From CAZDBS01 sp964503775 (GTDB lineage: Bacteria; Patescibacteriota; Saccharimonadia; Saccharimonadales; CAZDBS01), in assembly GCA_964503775.1 (NCBI GenBank), contig CAZDBS010000004.1, positions 1-60,332 of the forward strand: a stretch of 60,332 bases of DNA, read 5' to 3'. A program made the translations under genes and the position numbers. Below are positions 1-7,691 of the stretch, in pieces; position 1 is the stretch's first letter, and each line of letters opens with the position of its first letter. A model generated the notes under the pieces. That model saw only the letters and a program-made list of their open reading frames with translations, searched no databases and was not told the origin of the DNA.

Positions 1-1902
1 ATCGGGCTCAATCCGCAATTTGTGATCTTTGACGAATCGGACAAACAATCCATCATCAAACAGATTCTCAAACAACTCCATATCGACGAGAAAGAGTTTA
101 ATACTCGCTCGATCATCGGGGTTATCAGTAGTGCCAAAAACGAGATGATCAACCCTGATGATTACTACGGTTTTGCGTCATCACCGATGCAGAAAGTCGC
201 GGCGGAGGTATATCCGTTGTACGAAAAATCCCTGCGCGAAGCATCAGCACTAGACTTTGATGACCTGATTGGTCGAGCAGTCAGTATGCTGAAAAGCTAT
301 CCGGAGATTAAACAGAAATGGTCAACGCAATTTAAATACATTTTGATAGATGAATATCAGGATACCAACGCCGCCCAGTATCAATTGATCAAACTTTTGA
401 CTAACAAGGAACAAAACATCGCTGTGGTCGGGGACGACTGGCAATCGATTTATAGTTGGAGGGGGGCAGATTTTCGTAACATCCTAAACTTCGAACGTGA
501 TTATCCGGAAACGACGGTGATCAAGCTGGAACAGAACTATCGTTCGACGAAACATATCCTGGATGCGGCACACGCCATCATAGTCAAAAACGAGCAACGC
601 TCTGATAAGCAGCTCTGGACAGCAGGTAAGACTGGCGATCCAGTCCGCATCGAACAAGTGATGAACGAATCGGCCGAGGCTGAACTCATCGTACGCACCA
701 TCAAGTTTAATTGTAGTGTCGGCAAACGATACAGTGACCACGCCATACTGTATCGAACCAACGCTCAGAGCCGATCTCTCGAGGAGGCTTTTATACGCTA
801 CGGTATTCCTTATCGCATCGTCGGCGGTCTCAGGTTCTATGATCGCAAAGAAATCAAAGACATCGTGGCGTATTTGCGCTATATATTTCAGCCCGATGAC
901 CGAGCAAGTTTTATGCGCATTATCAACGTACCGGCCAGAGGGCTTGGTGATAAATCGATTGATGTGTTTTTGACATGGGTAGACGCCATAGAAGTTCCAG
1001 ATCTGACTGTAGCGAACAATAAGGTCAGCTTGTTTGAAGATGATGGGCTACCCGAGGCCTCCGCTCGCGGCAGAGAATTCAAGGGCTCGAAAATACTGTA
1101 TGCCCTAGAAACCGTGGCCGAATGTCCAGGATTAACTCCCAAAGCCAGAGTGGCGTTTACACAATTTGCCGATCTAGTACTAACTATGCGTGAGTTTATA
1201 GAGGAAAGCACGCTAACCGGGCTGGTTGACGCCGTCATTCGTCGGATCGATTATATGAATTATCTGGATGATGGAACTATGCAGGGAACAGAGCGACAAG
1301 AGAACGTCAAAGAGTTGGTATCAGTAGCCCGGGAGTATGAGGCGCTTGGTCTTAGCGGATTTTTGGAAGAAGTGGCTCTGATTTCTGACCTGGATGGTAT
1401 CGATGACAAAGCTGATGCGGTGACGCTGATGACCATCCACGCTGCCAAAGGTTTGGAGTTTCCGGTAGTTTTCATGGCTGGCATGGAAGAGTCGGTATTT
1501 CCACATTCCAGGGCGCTGTATGAACAAAGCGAGATGGAAGAGGAGCGGCGCTTGTGCTATGTGGGCATGACTAGAGCCATGCACCAACTCTACATGATCT
1601 ATGCTACGTCGCGCATGCTTTACGGTGGTTCACAACACAATCCACCTTCGCGTTTTTTGCATGAGATTGACGGGGCTTTCGATCCACTATCGCGCCAGGA
1701 ACACTATGCTAGTGAACCGTTTGACGATGGCGTTCGTTATGTGCCGGAGGCTATAGAGTTGATGATAGGGGATAGGGTCCGGCATGGTGTTTTTGGTGAT
1801 GGAGTTGTGCTCAATCTCGATGGCGAAATCGCAACTATATCGTTTCGAAACAAAGGGTCGAAGAAATTAAACATTGCTTTCGCACCACTTGAGAAGTTAT
1901 AG
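1..1902 (+). CDS. UvrD/PcrA-type superfamily 1 DNA helicase, 5' partial
   Basis: ATP-dependent 3'-5' DNA helicase of the UvrD/PcrA/Rep family, acting in excision repair and replication-fork maintenance. The frame is open from base 1, so the start codon and the N-terminal Walker A motif lie outside the window; 633 residues are visible. Motifs seen in order (numbering from base 1): motif II IDEYQDTNAAQY near 116-127, motif III VVGDDWQSIYSWRGA near 142-156, motif IV LEQNYRST near 176, motif V TIHAAKGLEFPVVF near 478, and motif VI RRLCYVGMTRA near 518. The last ~45 residues (VRHGVFGDGVV...) look like the Tudor-like C-terminal domain of PcrA, which binds RNA polymerase. The DDWQ in motif III is a variant of the more usual DDDQ. 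The stop is TAG at 1900. Family assignment is firm; the choice between UvrD and PcrA is less so. Confidence 0.93.
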   Translation: MGLNPQFVIFDESDKQSIIKQILKQLHIDEKEFNTRSIIGVISSAKNEMINPDDYYGFASSPMQKVAAEVYPLYEKSLREASALDFDDLIGRAVSMLKSYPEIKQKWSTQFKYILIDEYQDTNAAQYQLIKLLTNKEQNIAVVGDDWQSIYSWRGADFRNILNFERDYPETTVIKLEQNYRSTKHILDAAHAIIVKNEQRSDKQLWTAGKTGDPVRIEQVMNESAEAELIVRTIKFNCSVGKRYSDHAILYRTNAQSRSLEEAFIRYGIPYRIVGGLRFYDRKEIKDIVAYLRYIFQPDDRASFMRIINVPARGLGDKSIDVFLTWVDAIEVPDLTVANNKVSLFEDDGLPEASARGREFKGSKILYALETVAECPGLTPKARVAFTQFADLVLTMREFIEESTLTGLVDAVIRRIDYMNYLDDGTMQGTERQENVKELVSVAREYEALGLSGFLEEVALISDLDGIDDKADAVTLMTIHAAKGLEFPVVFMAGMEESVFPHSRALYEQSEMEEERRLCYVGMTRAMHQLYMIYATSRMLYGGSQHNPPSRFLHEIDGAFDPLSRQEHYASEPFDDGVRYVPEAIELMIGDRVRHGVFGDGVVLNLDGEIATISFRNKGSKKLNIAFAPLEKL

Positions 1903-1925
1903 CGCTTACGCATACTTAACTTGTA

Positions 1926-2037
1926 AATCATGGTCATGATTGGTACCATAAGAAGTGACTCTTATGCACTCCGGAGGTGTCATACAGCTACAATGCGGTC
2001 CTTTTGTAGCGATTCTGGGAGGGTAGTGAGTCACTAC
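1926..2037. repeat. Two short palindromes in the helicase to hydrolase intergenic region
   Basis: This stretch holds a 16-bp inverted repeat AATCATGGTCATGATT (1926-1941) and a perfect 15-bp palindrome GTAGTGAGTCACTAC (2023-2037). The second lies directly before the ATG at 2040 and just after GGGAGGG (2018-2024). They could be operator sites or small RNA hairpins. No U-run follows either, so they are not intrinsic terminators. A possible -10 (TACAAT, 1990-1995) lies between them. Confidence 0.4.
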
Positions 2038-2039
2038 GC

Positions 2040-3182
2040 ATGACTATAAGATTATCTGTAGATCCAATTCGTAACCAATATTCTGCCGTTTGGCATACTC
2101 GNNNNNNNNNNNNNNNNNNNNNNNNNNNNNNNNNNNNNNNNNNNNNNNNNNNNNNNNNNNNNNNNNNNNNNNNNNNNNNNNNNNNNNNNNNNNNNNNNNN
2201 NGGTTTCAAGGTGAACGTTTATCGGGCCCGTCCAGTACTGGTTATCGATGGCGACAATCGTCAGACTGTCGTCTCACCGCTAAACAGCCCCCGACTCATC
2301 GCCGAATCAGCGGGGCTCACTACATATCCCGAGGACGAATTTCATCTAGAACGAGTCGAGGATATTTTGAGTGATGGTATCGTCGGTCAACGACTTATCG
2401 TCAAACGAGCGGCAGTGGTGAATTTTGACGTCTACGGTGAGGCCAAGGTATTTCGCACTCAGAGAAGCACAGTCGGCGAACTCTTACGTGAGAAAAAGAT
2501 CGAGGTGATGCCCGAAGACAGGCTAGACGTACCAGCTGAAGCGGCGGTGCTGAATGGTATGAGTATCCATCTCGCTCGAACGGGCAAGCAGACCCTAACG
2601 GTTGACGAACCAGTTCCTTATGAACAAATTGTAATCAATGACGTCAATATGGATGTGGGTACTTCACGCATCGAAATCCCAGGAGTAGATGGCGTCAAAT
2701 CAGTCACCTATGAGCTCAATATGATAAATGGACGCGAAGCAAGTCGTACCAAGATCCAGGAAATTATCACAACCCCAGCCAGCAAAGAACGAGTAGTCAA
2801 AGGTATCAAAATCAACGGTCCAGCAGGTAATGTGGCCGCAGAGAAACAATCCGTCATGGCGGCGGTTGGTATAGCGGCTTCTGACTTCGGATACGTGGAT
2901 TACATCATTAGTCATGAGTCGGGTTGGTGTGCGACCAAGTGGCAAGGCCAGATTGGCTACTGTCCAGCAACTTATCAGGAGAAGTTTGCTGGCGCCGAGA
3001 CTGCCGCGGGTTTAGGATTCGGCCTCTGTCAATCAACGCCGGCTATCAAAATGTCCAGTGCCGGCGCTGACTGGCGAACCAGTGCCATAACACAAATGAA
3101 GTGGTGTGATGGGTACGCGCGAAGTCGTTATGGTAGCTGGGCGAATGCCTATTCGGCGTGGTTGAGACAGCGCTGGTGGTAA
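2040..3182 (+). CDS. YabE/RpfB-like cell-wall protein: DUF348 repeats, G5 domain, lysozyme-like domain (interrupted by assembly gap)
   Basis: Predicted exported peptidoglycan-binding and cleaving protein. The 100-N gap at 2102-2201 removes an unknown number of residues, so the link between the ATG at 2040 and the downstream frame is not proven. After the gap there are two DUF348-type ubiquitin-like repeats (about 2205-2580). A G5 domain follows (about 2595-2810), containing VDEPVPYEQIVINDVNMDVG. The C-terminal ~95 residues resemble the lysozyme-like domain of actinobacterial aggregation-promoting factors; the Glu in YIISHESGW is the likely catalytic acid, followed by GFGLCQSTPAIKM and a terminal WW. 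DUF348 plus G5 plus a hydrolase is the plan of Bacillus YabE and mycobacterial RpfB. Both of those genes sit upstream of ksgA/rsmA, as here. Domain calls are by pattern only. Confidence 0.75.
   Translation: MTIRLSVDPIRNQYSAVWHTXXXXXXXXXXXXXXXXXXXXXXXXXXXXXXXXXXGFKVNVYRARPVLVIDGDNRQTVVSPLNSPRLIAESAGLTTYPEDEFHLERVEDILSDGIVGQRLIVKRAAVVNFDVYGEAKVFRTQRSTVGELLREKKIEVMPEDRLDVPAEAAVLNGMSIHLARTGKQTLTVDEPVPYEQIVINDVNMDVGTSRIEIPGVDGVKSVTYELNMINGREASRTKIQEIITTPASKERVVKGIKINGPAGNVAAEKQSVMAAVGIAASDFGYVDYIISHESGWCATKWQGQIGYCPATYQEKFAGAETAAGLGFGLCQSTPAIKMSSAGADWRTSAITQMKWCDGYARSRYGSWANAYSAWLRQRWW
2102..2201. other. Assembly gap of 100 N
   Basis: Exactly 100 undetermined bases, the usual placeholder for a scaffold gap of unknown size. 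The two flanks show no overlap that I can see, unlike the gap at 52789. It removes the signal-peptide and N-terminal region of the wall hydrolase. Confidence 0.99.
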
Positions 3183-3218
3183 ACCAAACTTCGTTTGGAG
3201 ATCTTAAGCACCAAGATC

Positions 3219-3224
3219 TAAACT
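3219..3224 (+). promoter_or_regulatory. -10 box of rsmA, leaderless spacing
   Basis: TAAACT lies 10 bases before the ATG at 3235, and no purine-rich Shine-Dalgarno fits between them. A transcript would start at or within a few bases of the start codon. Confidence 0.45.
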
Positions 3225-3234
3225 CTAAGCAACT

Positions 3235-4032
3235 ATGATCGATAGTCCCAAAAAACATCTAGGTCAGCACTGGCTACATGATGACGCAGCTCTGAGTGCT
3301 ATGGTTGAAGCGGGGGAGGTGAAGTCAGGCGATACTGTTCTCGAAGTTGGCCCAGGTCTGGGGACATTGACTCGAAAACTTCTCGTGACTGGCGCCAAAG
3401 TCGTAGCTGTCGAATTTGACCCATATCTAGCAGCTGGTCTCACGGCAAAGTTGTCCGACATTAACGACAAGCTATTATCACTGACGGTTATCCATGCTGA
3501 TGTTCTGAGATTCGATTTCAGCACATTGCCAAACGACTACAAAATAGTGGCCAATATTCCGTATTACCTGACGAGTCACTTGTTACGAATAGTAAACGAA
3601 AACCTACATCCGCCGAGCCAGATGGCGCTATTGGTTCAGAAAGAAGTTGCCGAACGCATCTGTGCCCAGCCAGGCAAGATGTCGCTACTCAGTGTTAGCT
3701 GCCAGCTGTATAACAAATGCACGCTTGGTCGGGAAGTGGACAGAGAACTCTTCACACCTCCGCCAGAAGTCGACTCCCAGATAGTCATATTGAAACGCCG
3801 GACCGAACCGCTTTTTACAGATCTCGATGTCGCCTCGTTCTTTCGAGTGGTGAAAGCGGGTTTCAGCGAACGTCGTAAGATGCTACGAGGGAGTCTCAGC
3901 GGCGGTTTGCATATTTCTAAACCAGAAGTCGACGAACTATGTAAGCGGGTAGGGATCGAAAGCACCAAGCGAGCCCAGGAGCTTACGCTGGCAGAGTGGC
4001 ATGCAATCTGTATCGCATACAATAATACTTGA
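3235..4032 (+). CDS. rsmA: 16S rRNA (adenine1518/1519-N6)-dimethyltransferase
   Basis: RsmA (KsgA) dimethylates two adjacent adenines in the 3'-terminal hairpin of 16S rRNA using S-adenosylmethionine, a late step in 30S maturation. The 265-residue length is typical. Seen: the N-terminal KKHLGQHWLHD segment characteristic of KsgA; SAM motif I VLEVGPGLGTLT near residues 36-47; an acidic ribose-binding residue in AVEFDP near 60; the catalytic motif NIPYYLT near 107-113; and a C-terminal helical domain with the FSERRKMLRGSL segment. ATG 3235 is chosen because the conserved IDSPKKHLGQHW begins right after it and a -10 box stands 10 bases upstream. The gene follows the YabE/RpfB-like hydrolase, a synteny known from Bacillus and Mycobacterium. 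Confidence 0.96.
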   Translation: MIDSPKKHLGQHWLHDDAALSAMVEAGEVKSGDTVLEVGPGLGTLTRKLLVTGAKVVAVEFDPYLAAGLTAKLSDINDKLLSLTVIHADVLRFDFSTLPNDYKIVANIPYYLTSHLLRIVNENLHPPSQMALLVQKEVAERICAQPGKMSLLSVSCQLYNKCTLGREVDRELFTPPPEVDSQIVILKRRTEPLFTDLDVASFFRVVKAGFSERRKMLRGSLSGGLHISKPEVDELCKRVGIESTKRAQELTLAEWHAICIAYNNT

Positions 4033-4058
4033 CGAGTTAAGTATTGGGGGATAAACTT

Positions 4059-4526
4059 ATGTTTATGCACGGTCTTTCATCCAATCAGATCCTAACGATG
4101 CGTCTTCATAAGTTAGGATTCATGCTGGATAAAGCTGCCGATGCTTCCCTACAGTCTCAACTCCAATTTGGTCTCAGTCAGTTTCGTATCCTCGCTATGC
4201 TAGAGCAGGACAGTAACTGCAGTCAGATCCACATCGCCGACTTACTCGATCAGACCGAGGCAGCGGTTAGTCGTCAGATTAATCTCATGGTCAAAGAGGG
4301 ATATGTGACTCGAATCACCAAACCATCCAACCGGCGGGAGAGGATCCTCAGTCTGAGTGAGGACGGCAAACAAAAACTCGAGGAAGGGTGGCGAGCTCTC
4401 AGTGAATTGCAAGATATTTTATTCGAAGGGGTCAACGATTCAGAGCGTGAAGCGTTGAGTGCTCATGCCGAGAAAATGATTTGGCGATTGCATAAACACC
4501 TTCAGACCCATGCCCTGCGCGGATAA
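4059..4526 (+). CDS. MarR-family transcriptional regulator
   Basis: A winged-helix DNA-binding protein of about 155 residues. Seen: N-terminal dimerisation helix; helix-turn-helix about residues 45-85 (HIADLLDQTEAAVSRQINLM); then the MarR wing EGYVTRITKPSNRRERILSLSEDGK, whose DxRxxxLxLT-like pattern is typical (here NRRERILSLS); and C-terminal dimerisation helices. ATG 4059 is preferred over TTG 4044 because GGGGG at 4046-4050 is well placed as a Shine-Dalgarno. It overlaps the start of a 51-residue zinc-ribbon gene by 17 bases. A 31-bp palindrome lies 145 bases downstream and a related one lies at 7693; regulation of those sites by this protein is only a guess. MarR proteins usually respond to small phenolic or oxidant ligands; the ligand here is unknown. 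Confidence 0.88.
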   Translation: MFMHGLSSNQILTMRLHKLGFMLDKAADASLQSQLQFGLSQFRILAMLEQDSNCSQIHIADLLDQTEAAVSRQINLMVKEGYVTRITKPSNRRERILSLSEDGKQKLEEGWRALSELQDILFEGVNDSEREALSAHAEKMIWRLHKHLQTHALRG

Positions 4527-4665
4527 ATTAGCATTTAATTCCGAGAAAGAAGCGCAAGCAGCAGCTACGACCTTAGAATTTCAAAAAGGCGTCAGGCTCC
4601 GGCCATATAGGTGTCAAGACTGCGGACTCTGGCACCTTACAACTAACGACACAACCGGCAACTAG
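4510..4665 (+). CDS. Small zinc-ribbon protein (51 residues)
   Basis: ATG at 4510 overlaps the end of the marR gene in another frame and reads to TAG at 4663. The C-terminal half carries RPYRCQDCGLWHLTT, a single CxxC...H knuckle that recurs in small proteins of actinobacteria, their phages and CPR bacteria. The N-terminal half, KLAFNSEKEAQAAA, fits the alanine-rich helix usually found before that knuckle. The length is too short for default gene callers. Function is unknown; nucleic-acid binding is a fair guess for a zinc knuckle with basic flanks. The overlap suggests translational coupling to marR. Confidence 0.65.
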   Translation: MPCADKLAFNSEKEAQAAATTLEFQKGVRLRPYRCQDCGLWHLTTNDTTGN

Positions 4666-4671
4666 ACTGTG

Positions 4672-4702
4672 TACTGCGTAGAGGTTCGACCTCTACGCAG
4701 TA
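4672..4702. repeat. 31-bp palindrome, copy 1 of a related pair
   Basis: A nearly perfect inverted repeat. The left arm TACTGCGTAGAGGT (4672-4685) pairs over 14 bp with ACCTCTACGCAGTA (4689-4702) around a 3-base loop TCG. No U-run follows, so it is a poor intrinsic terminator. A second palindrome at 7693-7723 has the same layout and differs at only four positions. Two of those differences form a compensatory change of one base pair (C-G to A-T). It lies about 50 bases upstream of the trehalase start and could be an operator or an RNA hairpin. Confidence 0.8.
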
Positions 4703-4751
4703 ACTGGCTGGACATAGATACTTGACGAGCACCTAGGAGAGGCATAGGCTG

Positions 4752-6023
4752 GTGCTAATGGTTGGAATACAAACAGCTAAAAAGATGTGGCACTCACAGC
4801 TCACCCGTGTGAAAAATTACGATGTTACAGCTCGTGATGCCCAGAAAGCCCGTTCTTATATCTCCCGCTACTGGTCCAAACTCACCCGTTATCAACCAAA
4901 AGACACCGATAGCCTGATTGGCCTGCCTTATCGATATCTAGTTCCTTCTCATTCCGAAGAACATAATTTTGATTTCAACGAGATGTACTACTGGGATAGC
5001 TATTTCATGGTGCAGGGTATGTTAGATCTCGAACACCAAGAACTGGTGATGGGGATATTGAATAACCAACTGGAGCTGATAAAGCGATTCAAGATGGTGC
5101 CGAACGCAACCAGAACATATCTGACTGGTCGTTCGCAGCCACCGTTTCTCACTAGCTTTATATTCGACGTCTACGATACCTACGCCTTGGATAACAAATG
5201 GTTAGCGCGGTCGATTGCACTGGCCAAGGACGAATATCAAACCGTCTGGATGGGTGAAGAGAAGCCTAACTGGCGTCAAGTGCATCTTGGCTTGAGTCGT
5301 TACTACGACATCAATATGTTGCATGATCTAGCCGAAGCCGAAAGCGGTTGGGACATGAACCCGCGGTTTCATCGTAGGGCATTGGACTATCTTCCGGTTG
5401 ATCTAAATGCCCTGCTGTACAAATATGAGGTGGACTTTGCTCGGGCTGCCGAGATATTGGACAAAGCCGAGGAAGCTGCGGATTGGCACAAACGCGCCAT
5501 GAAAAGAGCAGATATGATGCGCCAGCTGATGTGGAGCAACATGAAGGGGCTGTATTATGACTATAACTACACCAAAGAGAAGCGCTCAAATGTAGCCTCG
5601 CTAGCGACCTTCTTCCCAATGTGGGCTGGGATGGTTTCTCCGAAACAAGCGGCGTCACTGGTGAAGGCTTTGCGTAGATTTGAGTATAACGGCGGACTGG
5701 CGACAACCGAATCACCCCCATCTCACTCCTATCTACCGAACAAAATACCAAACCAGTGGGCCTATCCAAACGGTTGGGCGCCACTACATTTCCTCGTGAT
5801 ACAGGCATTGGAGAAGCATGGCTACCATGATGACGCCCGTCGTATTGCTATGAAATGGCTGCGCAATAATCTCGATTGGTTCAATACACATGGTGTTTTC
5901 ATCGAGAAATACAACGTCGTTCAGCCTAACAAGCCGCCTATCAAAGGTCACTATCCAACTCAAGTAGGCTTCGGCTGGACCAACGCGGTATTTGAGCGGT
6001 TGTGTCGGGAATATTTGGACTGA
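4752..6023 (+). CDS. Alpha,alpha-trehalase, glycoside hydrolase family 37
   Basis: Hydrolyses trehalose to two glucose molecules with inversion. The 423 residues correspond to the compact (alpha/alpha)6 barrel of GH37. Seen: signature-1-like FNEMYYWDSYF near residues 75-85; substrate-site GRSQPP near 126; ESGWD near 196-200, whose Asp matches the catalytic acid of E. coli Tre37A; PVDLNALL near 216; signature-2-like NQWAYPNGWAP near 334-344; FIEKYN near 382, whose Glu matches the catalytic base; and the closing GFGWTNAV. There is no signal peptide, so it is cytoplasmic. The start is GTG 4752, nine bases after AGGAGAGG (4735-4742); ATG 4758 is the alternative. It is not in an obvious sugar operon. 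Trehalose taken from a host or used as a compatible solute are both possible sources. Confidence 0.92.
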   Translation: MLMVGIQTAKKMWHSQLTRVKNYDVTARDAQKARSYISRYWSKLTRYQPKDTDSLIGLPYRYLVPSHSEEHNFDFNEMYYWDSYFMVQGMLDLEHQELVMGILNNQLELIKRFKMVPNATRTYLTGRSQPPFLTSFIFDVYDTYALDNKWLARSIALAKDEYQTVWMGEEKPNWRQVHLGLSRYYDINMLHDLAEAESGWDMNPRFHRRALDYLPVDLNALLYKYEVDFARAAEILDKAEEAADWHKRAMKRADMMRQLMWSNMKGLYYDYNYTKEKRSNVASLATFFPMWAGMVSPKQAASLVKALRRFEYNGGLATTESPPSHSYLPNKIPNQWAYPNGWAPLHFLVIQALEKHGYHDDARRIAMKWLRNNLDWFNTHGVFIEKYNVVQPNKPPIKGHYPTQVGFGWTNAVFERLCREYLD

Positions 6024-6100
6024 ATTGTATGTCCCAGAGGATTTGAGTTTGCATCAACATGAGTCTCATGGCATAGTATAGAAGTTAAAGAAGAAAAGTT

Positions 6101-6508
6101 TTGGGCGAACGTCTAGACAACTATGTTGGATTAGCAACCGAGGTATTTATGGCGTCGCCGGAGACGCCACAGATTGAAGTTGTGCATGATAAAGATGGAG
6201 AAGAACATGATGTGTATGGTTTTTCAAATACAATTGAAGCCTCACGCGTCATTATCGATGGGCTCAGCGATGAAGAGCTCTTGGGGTTAATAGCAGAAAT
6301 TATGACCGAAACCGTTGATTATGATTTTCGAGATCCCGAGATTGTATTCGACTCCAGAAATACAACACCAAAAGAGATTCTAAAGGCTATGTTCGCACAT
6401 GTTGTTAGCGAAAGACTACTGATGATTCCTGAAGTGATTGAACGTGAAGATTCGAACATGAGACAGATGGAATTACACGCAGGTTTTGAAGACAGTGTCG
6501 GAGAATAA
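6101..6508 (+). CDS. Hypothetical acidic protein
   Basis: A 135-codon frame starting with TTG at 6101 (an internal ATG at 6149 is the alternative) and ending at TAA. I do not recognise the family. The protein is acidic and soluble, predicted mostly helical, with no signal peptide, membrane segment or cysteine motif. The sequence EASRVIIDGLSDEELLGLIAEIM suggests amphipathic helices. AAGAAGAAAAG upstream is a weak purine-rich tract. A strong hairpin terminator follows 21 bases after the stop, which supports it as a transcribed gene. Codon use looks like its neighbours. Confidence 0.6.
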   Translation: MGERLDNYVGLATEVFMASPETPQIEVVHDKDGEEHDVYGFSNTIEASRVIIDGLSDEELLGLIAEIMTETVDYDFRDPEIVFDSRNTTPKEILKAMFAHVVSERLLMIPEVIEREDSNMRQMELHAGFEDSVGE

Positions 6509-6529
6509 GGCCATCACACAGCAATAAAG

Positions 6530-6573
6530 ACCAAAGAAAACACCTCACATTTATGTGGGGTGTTTTCTTTGGT
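6530..6573. terminator. Strong hairpin terminator
   Basis: ACCAAAGAAAACACC (6530-6544) pairs with GGTGTTTTCTTTGGT (6559-6573), with further pairing toward a loop around 6550. The descending arm carries a TTTTCTTT tract and the ascending arm AAAGAAAA, so it could terminate from either side. It closes the gene ending at 6508. The following 140 bases up to the convergent gene contain no gene I can support, only a small GGGGT/GCCCC hairpin near 6700-6713. Confidence 0.75.
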
Positions 6574-6715
6574 GGAGCACCTCGAAAAAAGTTCACCCCT
6601 CATAGTAGGAGAAATACATAGATGGAGGGATTTACTTTGGGAGGATTATGAGGAGTACAAAGCGACATCAACACAGCGAGAGAAGATACATAGTCCCTTG
6701 GGGTTTACGCCCCTA

Positions 6716-7150
6716 TCAAGAAGTCTCAAATAACCATGCGGCTGTGGGGTGTATGGCTGGGTGCTCTATGCGGTCTACGAATGTTCTATAGAAGGTACGA
6801 ATTAAGGGGTCTAGTGGTTCGCCGGCAGTCGTTTTGGTATCAGGCACAGCAAACCCGAGATTCCTTTCTATGTATGCAGCCACCTCGGTAGTTAGATTTG
6901 TTTCCTCATCCAGCAGTCTACGGTATCTATTCCAAACTACCTGCCAACTCTGTAGACCGGCTTCATACTCTTCAAACCCTACAGCCACCATGCCAACTTT
7001 CAAGTGCTCGGCCCATCCTGAAAGTAGGTCAAAAAGATTGTGGAGAGCTTGTCGCTCATCAGTATCAATAACTACTTTTGTAGCTTCAACTAGTTCGAGG
7101 TCTAGCCGCTCGGTAGCTTCTGGTCTATATAGGGCTGGGTCTACGTCCAT
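6716..7150 (-). CDS. Hypothetical protein, 144 residues
   Basis: Reads on the minus strand from ATG at 7150 to TGA at 6716. I do not recognise the family. It is an acidic, helix-rich soluble protein with several Trp residues (LSGWAEHL, LQSWQVVWNRYRRLL), no signal peptide and no membrane helix. A TATAGT -10 box (7158-7163 on the minus strand) stands seven bases before the ATG, matching the leaderless pattern of other genes in the window and supporting this start. It lies downstream of tmRNA in the same direction but behind the tmRNA terminator, so it has its own promoter. Confidence 0.6.
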   Translation of the reverse strand: MDVDPALYRPEATERLDLELVEATKVVIDTDERQALHNLFDLLSGWAEHLKVGMVAVGFEEYEAGLQSWQVVWNRYRRLLDEETNLTTEVAAYIERNLGFAVPDTKTTAGEPLDPLIRTFYRTFVDRIEHPAIHPTAAWLFETS

Positions 7151-7157
7151 CGCAGAT

Positions 7158-7163
7158 ACTATA
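7158..7163 (-). promoter_or_regulatory. -10 box of the 144-residue hypothetical gene
   Basis: Minus-strand TATAGT followed by seven bases and then the ATG (7150-7148). This spacing predicts a leaderless mRNA. Confidence 0.5.
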
Positions 7164-7195
7164 AGCTACGATTTGTTATCTGCAAGCACAAGCAA

Positions 7196-7222
7196 AACAA
7201 AAACCTCTGAATTAACAGAGGT
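7196..7222 (-). terminator. Intrinsic terminator of tmRNA
   Basis: On the minus strand ACCTCTG (7222-7216) pairs with CAGAGGT (7209-7203) around a six-base loop and is followed by TTTTTGTTTTG. It starts 12 bases after the CCA end of tmRNA. Confidence 0.85.
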
Positions 7223-7233
7223 CAAGATGCTTA

Positions 7234-7634
7234 TGGTGGAGCTGGGGAGTACTGCCCTCCCGTCCGTTGGTTTACGAACTTGATGACTACAGGCGTAGAT
7301 CATTTATTGTTGTCTTTGAGATTGACCATCAAAATGATCAAAAGTAATCAATCTCGCAATCCGAAAGTCTTAGACGATACTACGGATGGTTGTATCGTAG
7401 CGACCAGAAAATGTGACGCACATCATCTCCTATCTGATGTTGGAGTTGAGGCGGTATACGTTCTTAGGCGTATACGGTTGCGAGTTGCGGAACAGTCAAG
7501 AAAGACTTGACTGTAGCTACTGCGCGAGAAACAAAGCTAGTTGCATTTGTTCTATAGTGCCCGGATAACGTTCAGGCGGCCCGACCTGCCATACAAGTTG
7601 GTAATGTGCCGACGTCTAACGTAAAGTCAGCCCC
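7234..7634 (-). ncRNA. ssrA: tmRNA (transfer-messenger RNA)
   Basis: A 401-nt RNA on the minus strand that rescues stalled ribosomes and tags their products. The 5' end GGGGCTGA (7634-7627) pairs with CAGCTCC (7244-7238) to form a seven-base-pair acceptor stem identical to that of E. coli tmRNA, and the RNA ends with an encoded ACCA (7237-7234). A T-arm GGGAG/CTCCC abuts the acceptor stem, but its loop is GGCAGTA rather than TTCRANY. A short D-like hairpin ACGT-TAG-ACGT follows the 5' stem. Several hairpins (for example ACAGTCAAG/CTTGACTGT, 7515-7496) fit helix 5 and the pseudoknots. A promoter (TTGCTA-N16-TATAAT) lies just upstream and a terminator just downstream. The tag frame is uncertain; the best candidate by position reads QMQLALFLAQ and stops at TAG (7519-7517), just before helix 5. 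Confidence 0.9.
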
Positions 7635-7644
7635 GTAATTGGTT

Positions 7645-7672
7645 ATTATACCACTTCTCTAAGCTTTAGCAA
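7645..7672 (-). promoter_or_regulatory. Promoter of tmRNA
   Basis: Minus-strand TTGCTA (7672-7667), a 16-base spacer and TATAAT (7650-7645). The mature 5' end at 7634 is 11 bases beyond the -10 box. Confidence 0.75.
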
Positions 7673-7691
7673 TAATGGAACTGTTAATGAA

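Noticed and set aside
4672..4702. Intrinsic terminator of the marR unit
   Set aside because: The hairpin is strong but followed by AACTGGCTGG rather than a U-run, and its relative at 7693 is not downstream of any gene.
6648..6791. Small plus-strand frame MRSTKRHQHSERRYIV...
   Set aside because: It runs antisense through the end of the minus-strand gene at 6716, has no recognisable features, and codon use does not look coding.
7280..7510. 76-codon plus-strand frame
   Set aside because: It lies wholly within tmRNA on the opposite strand.
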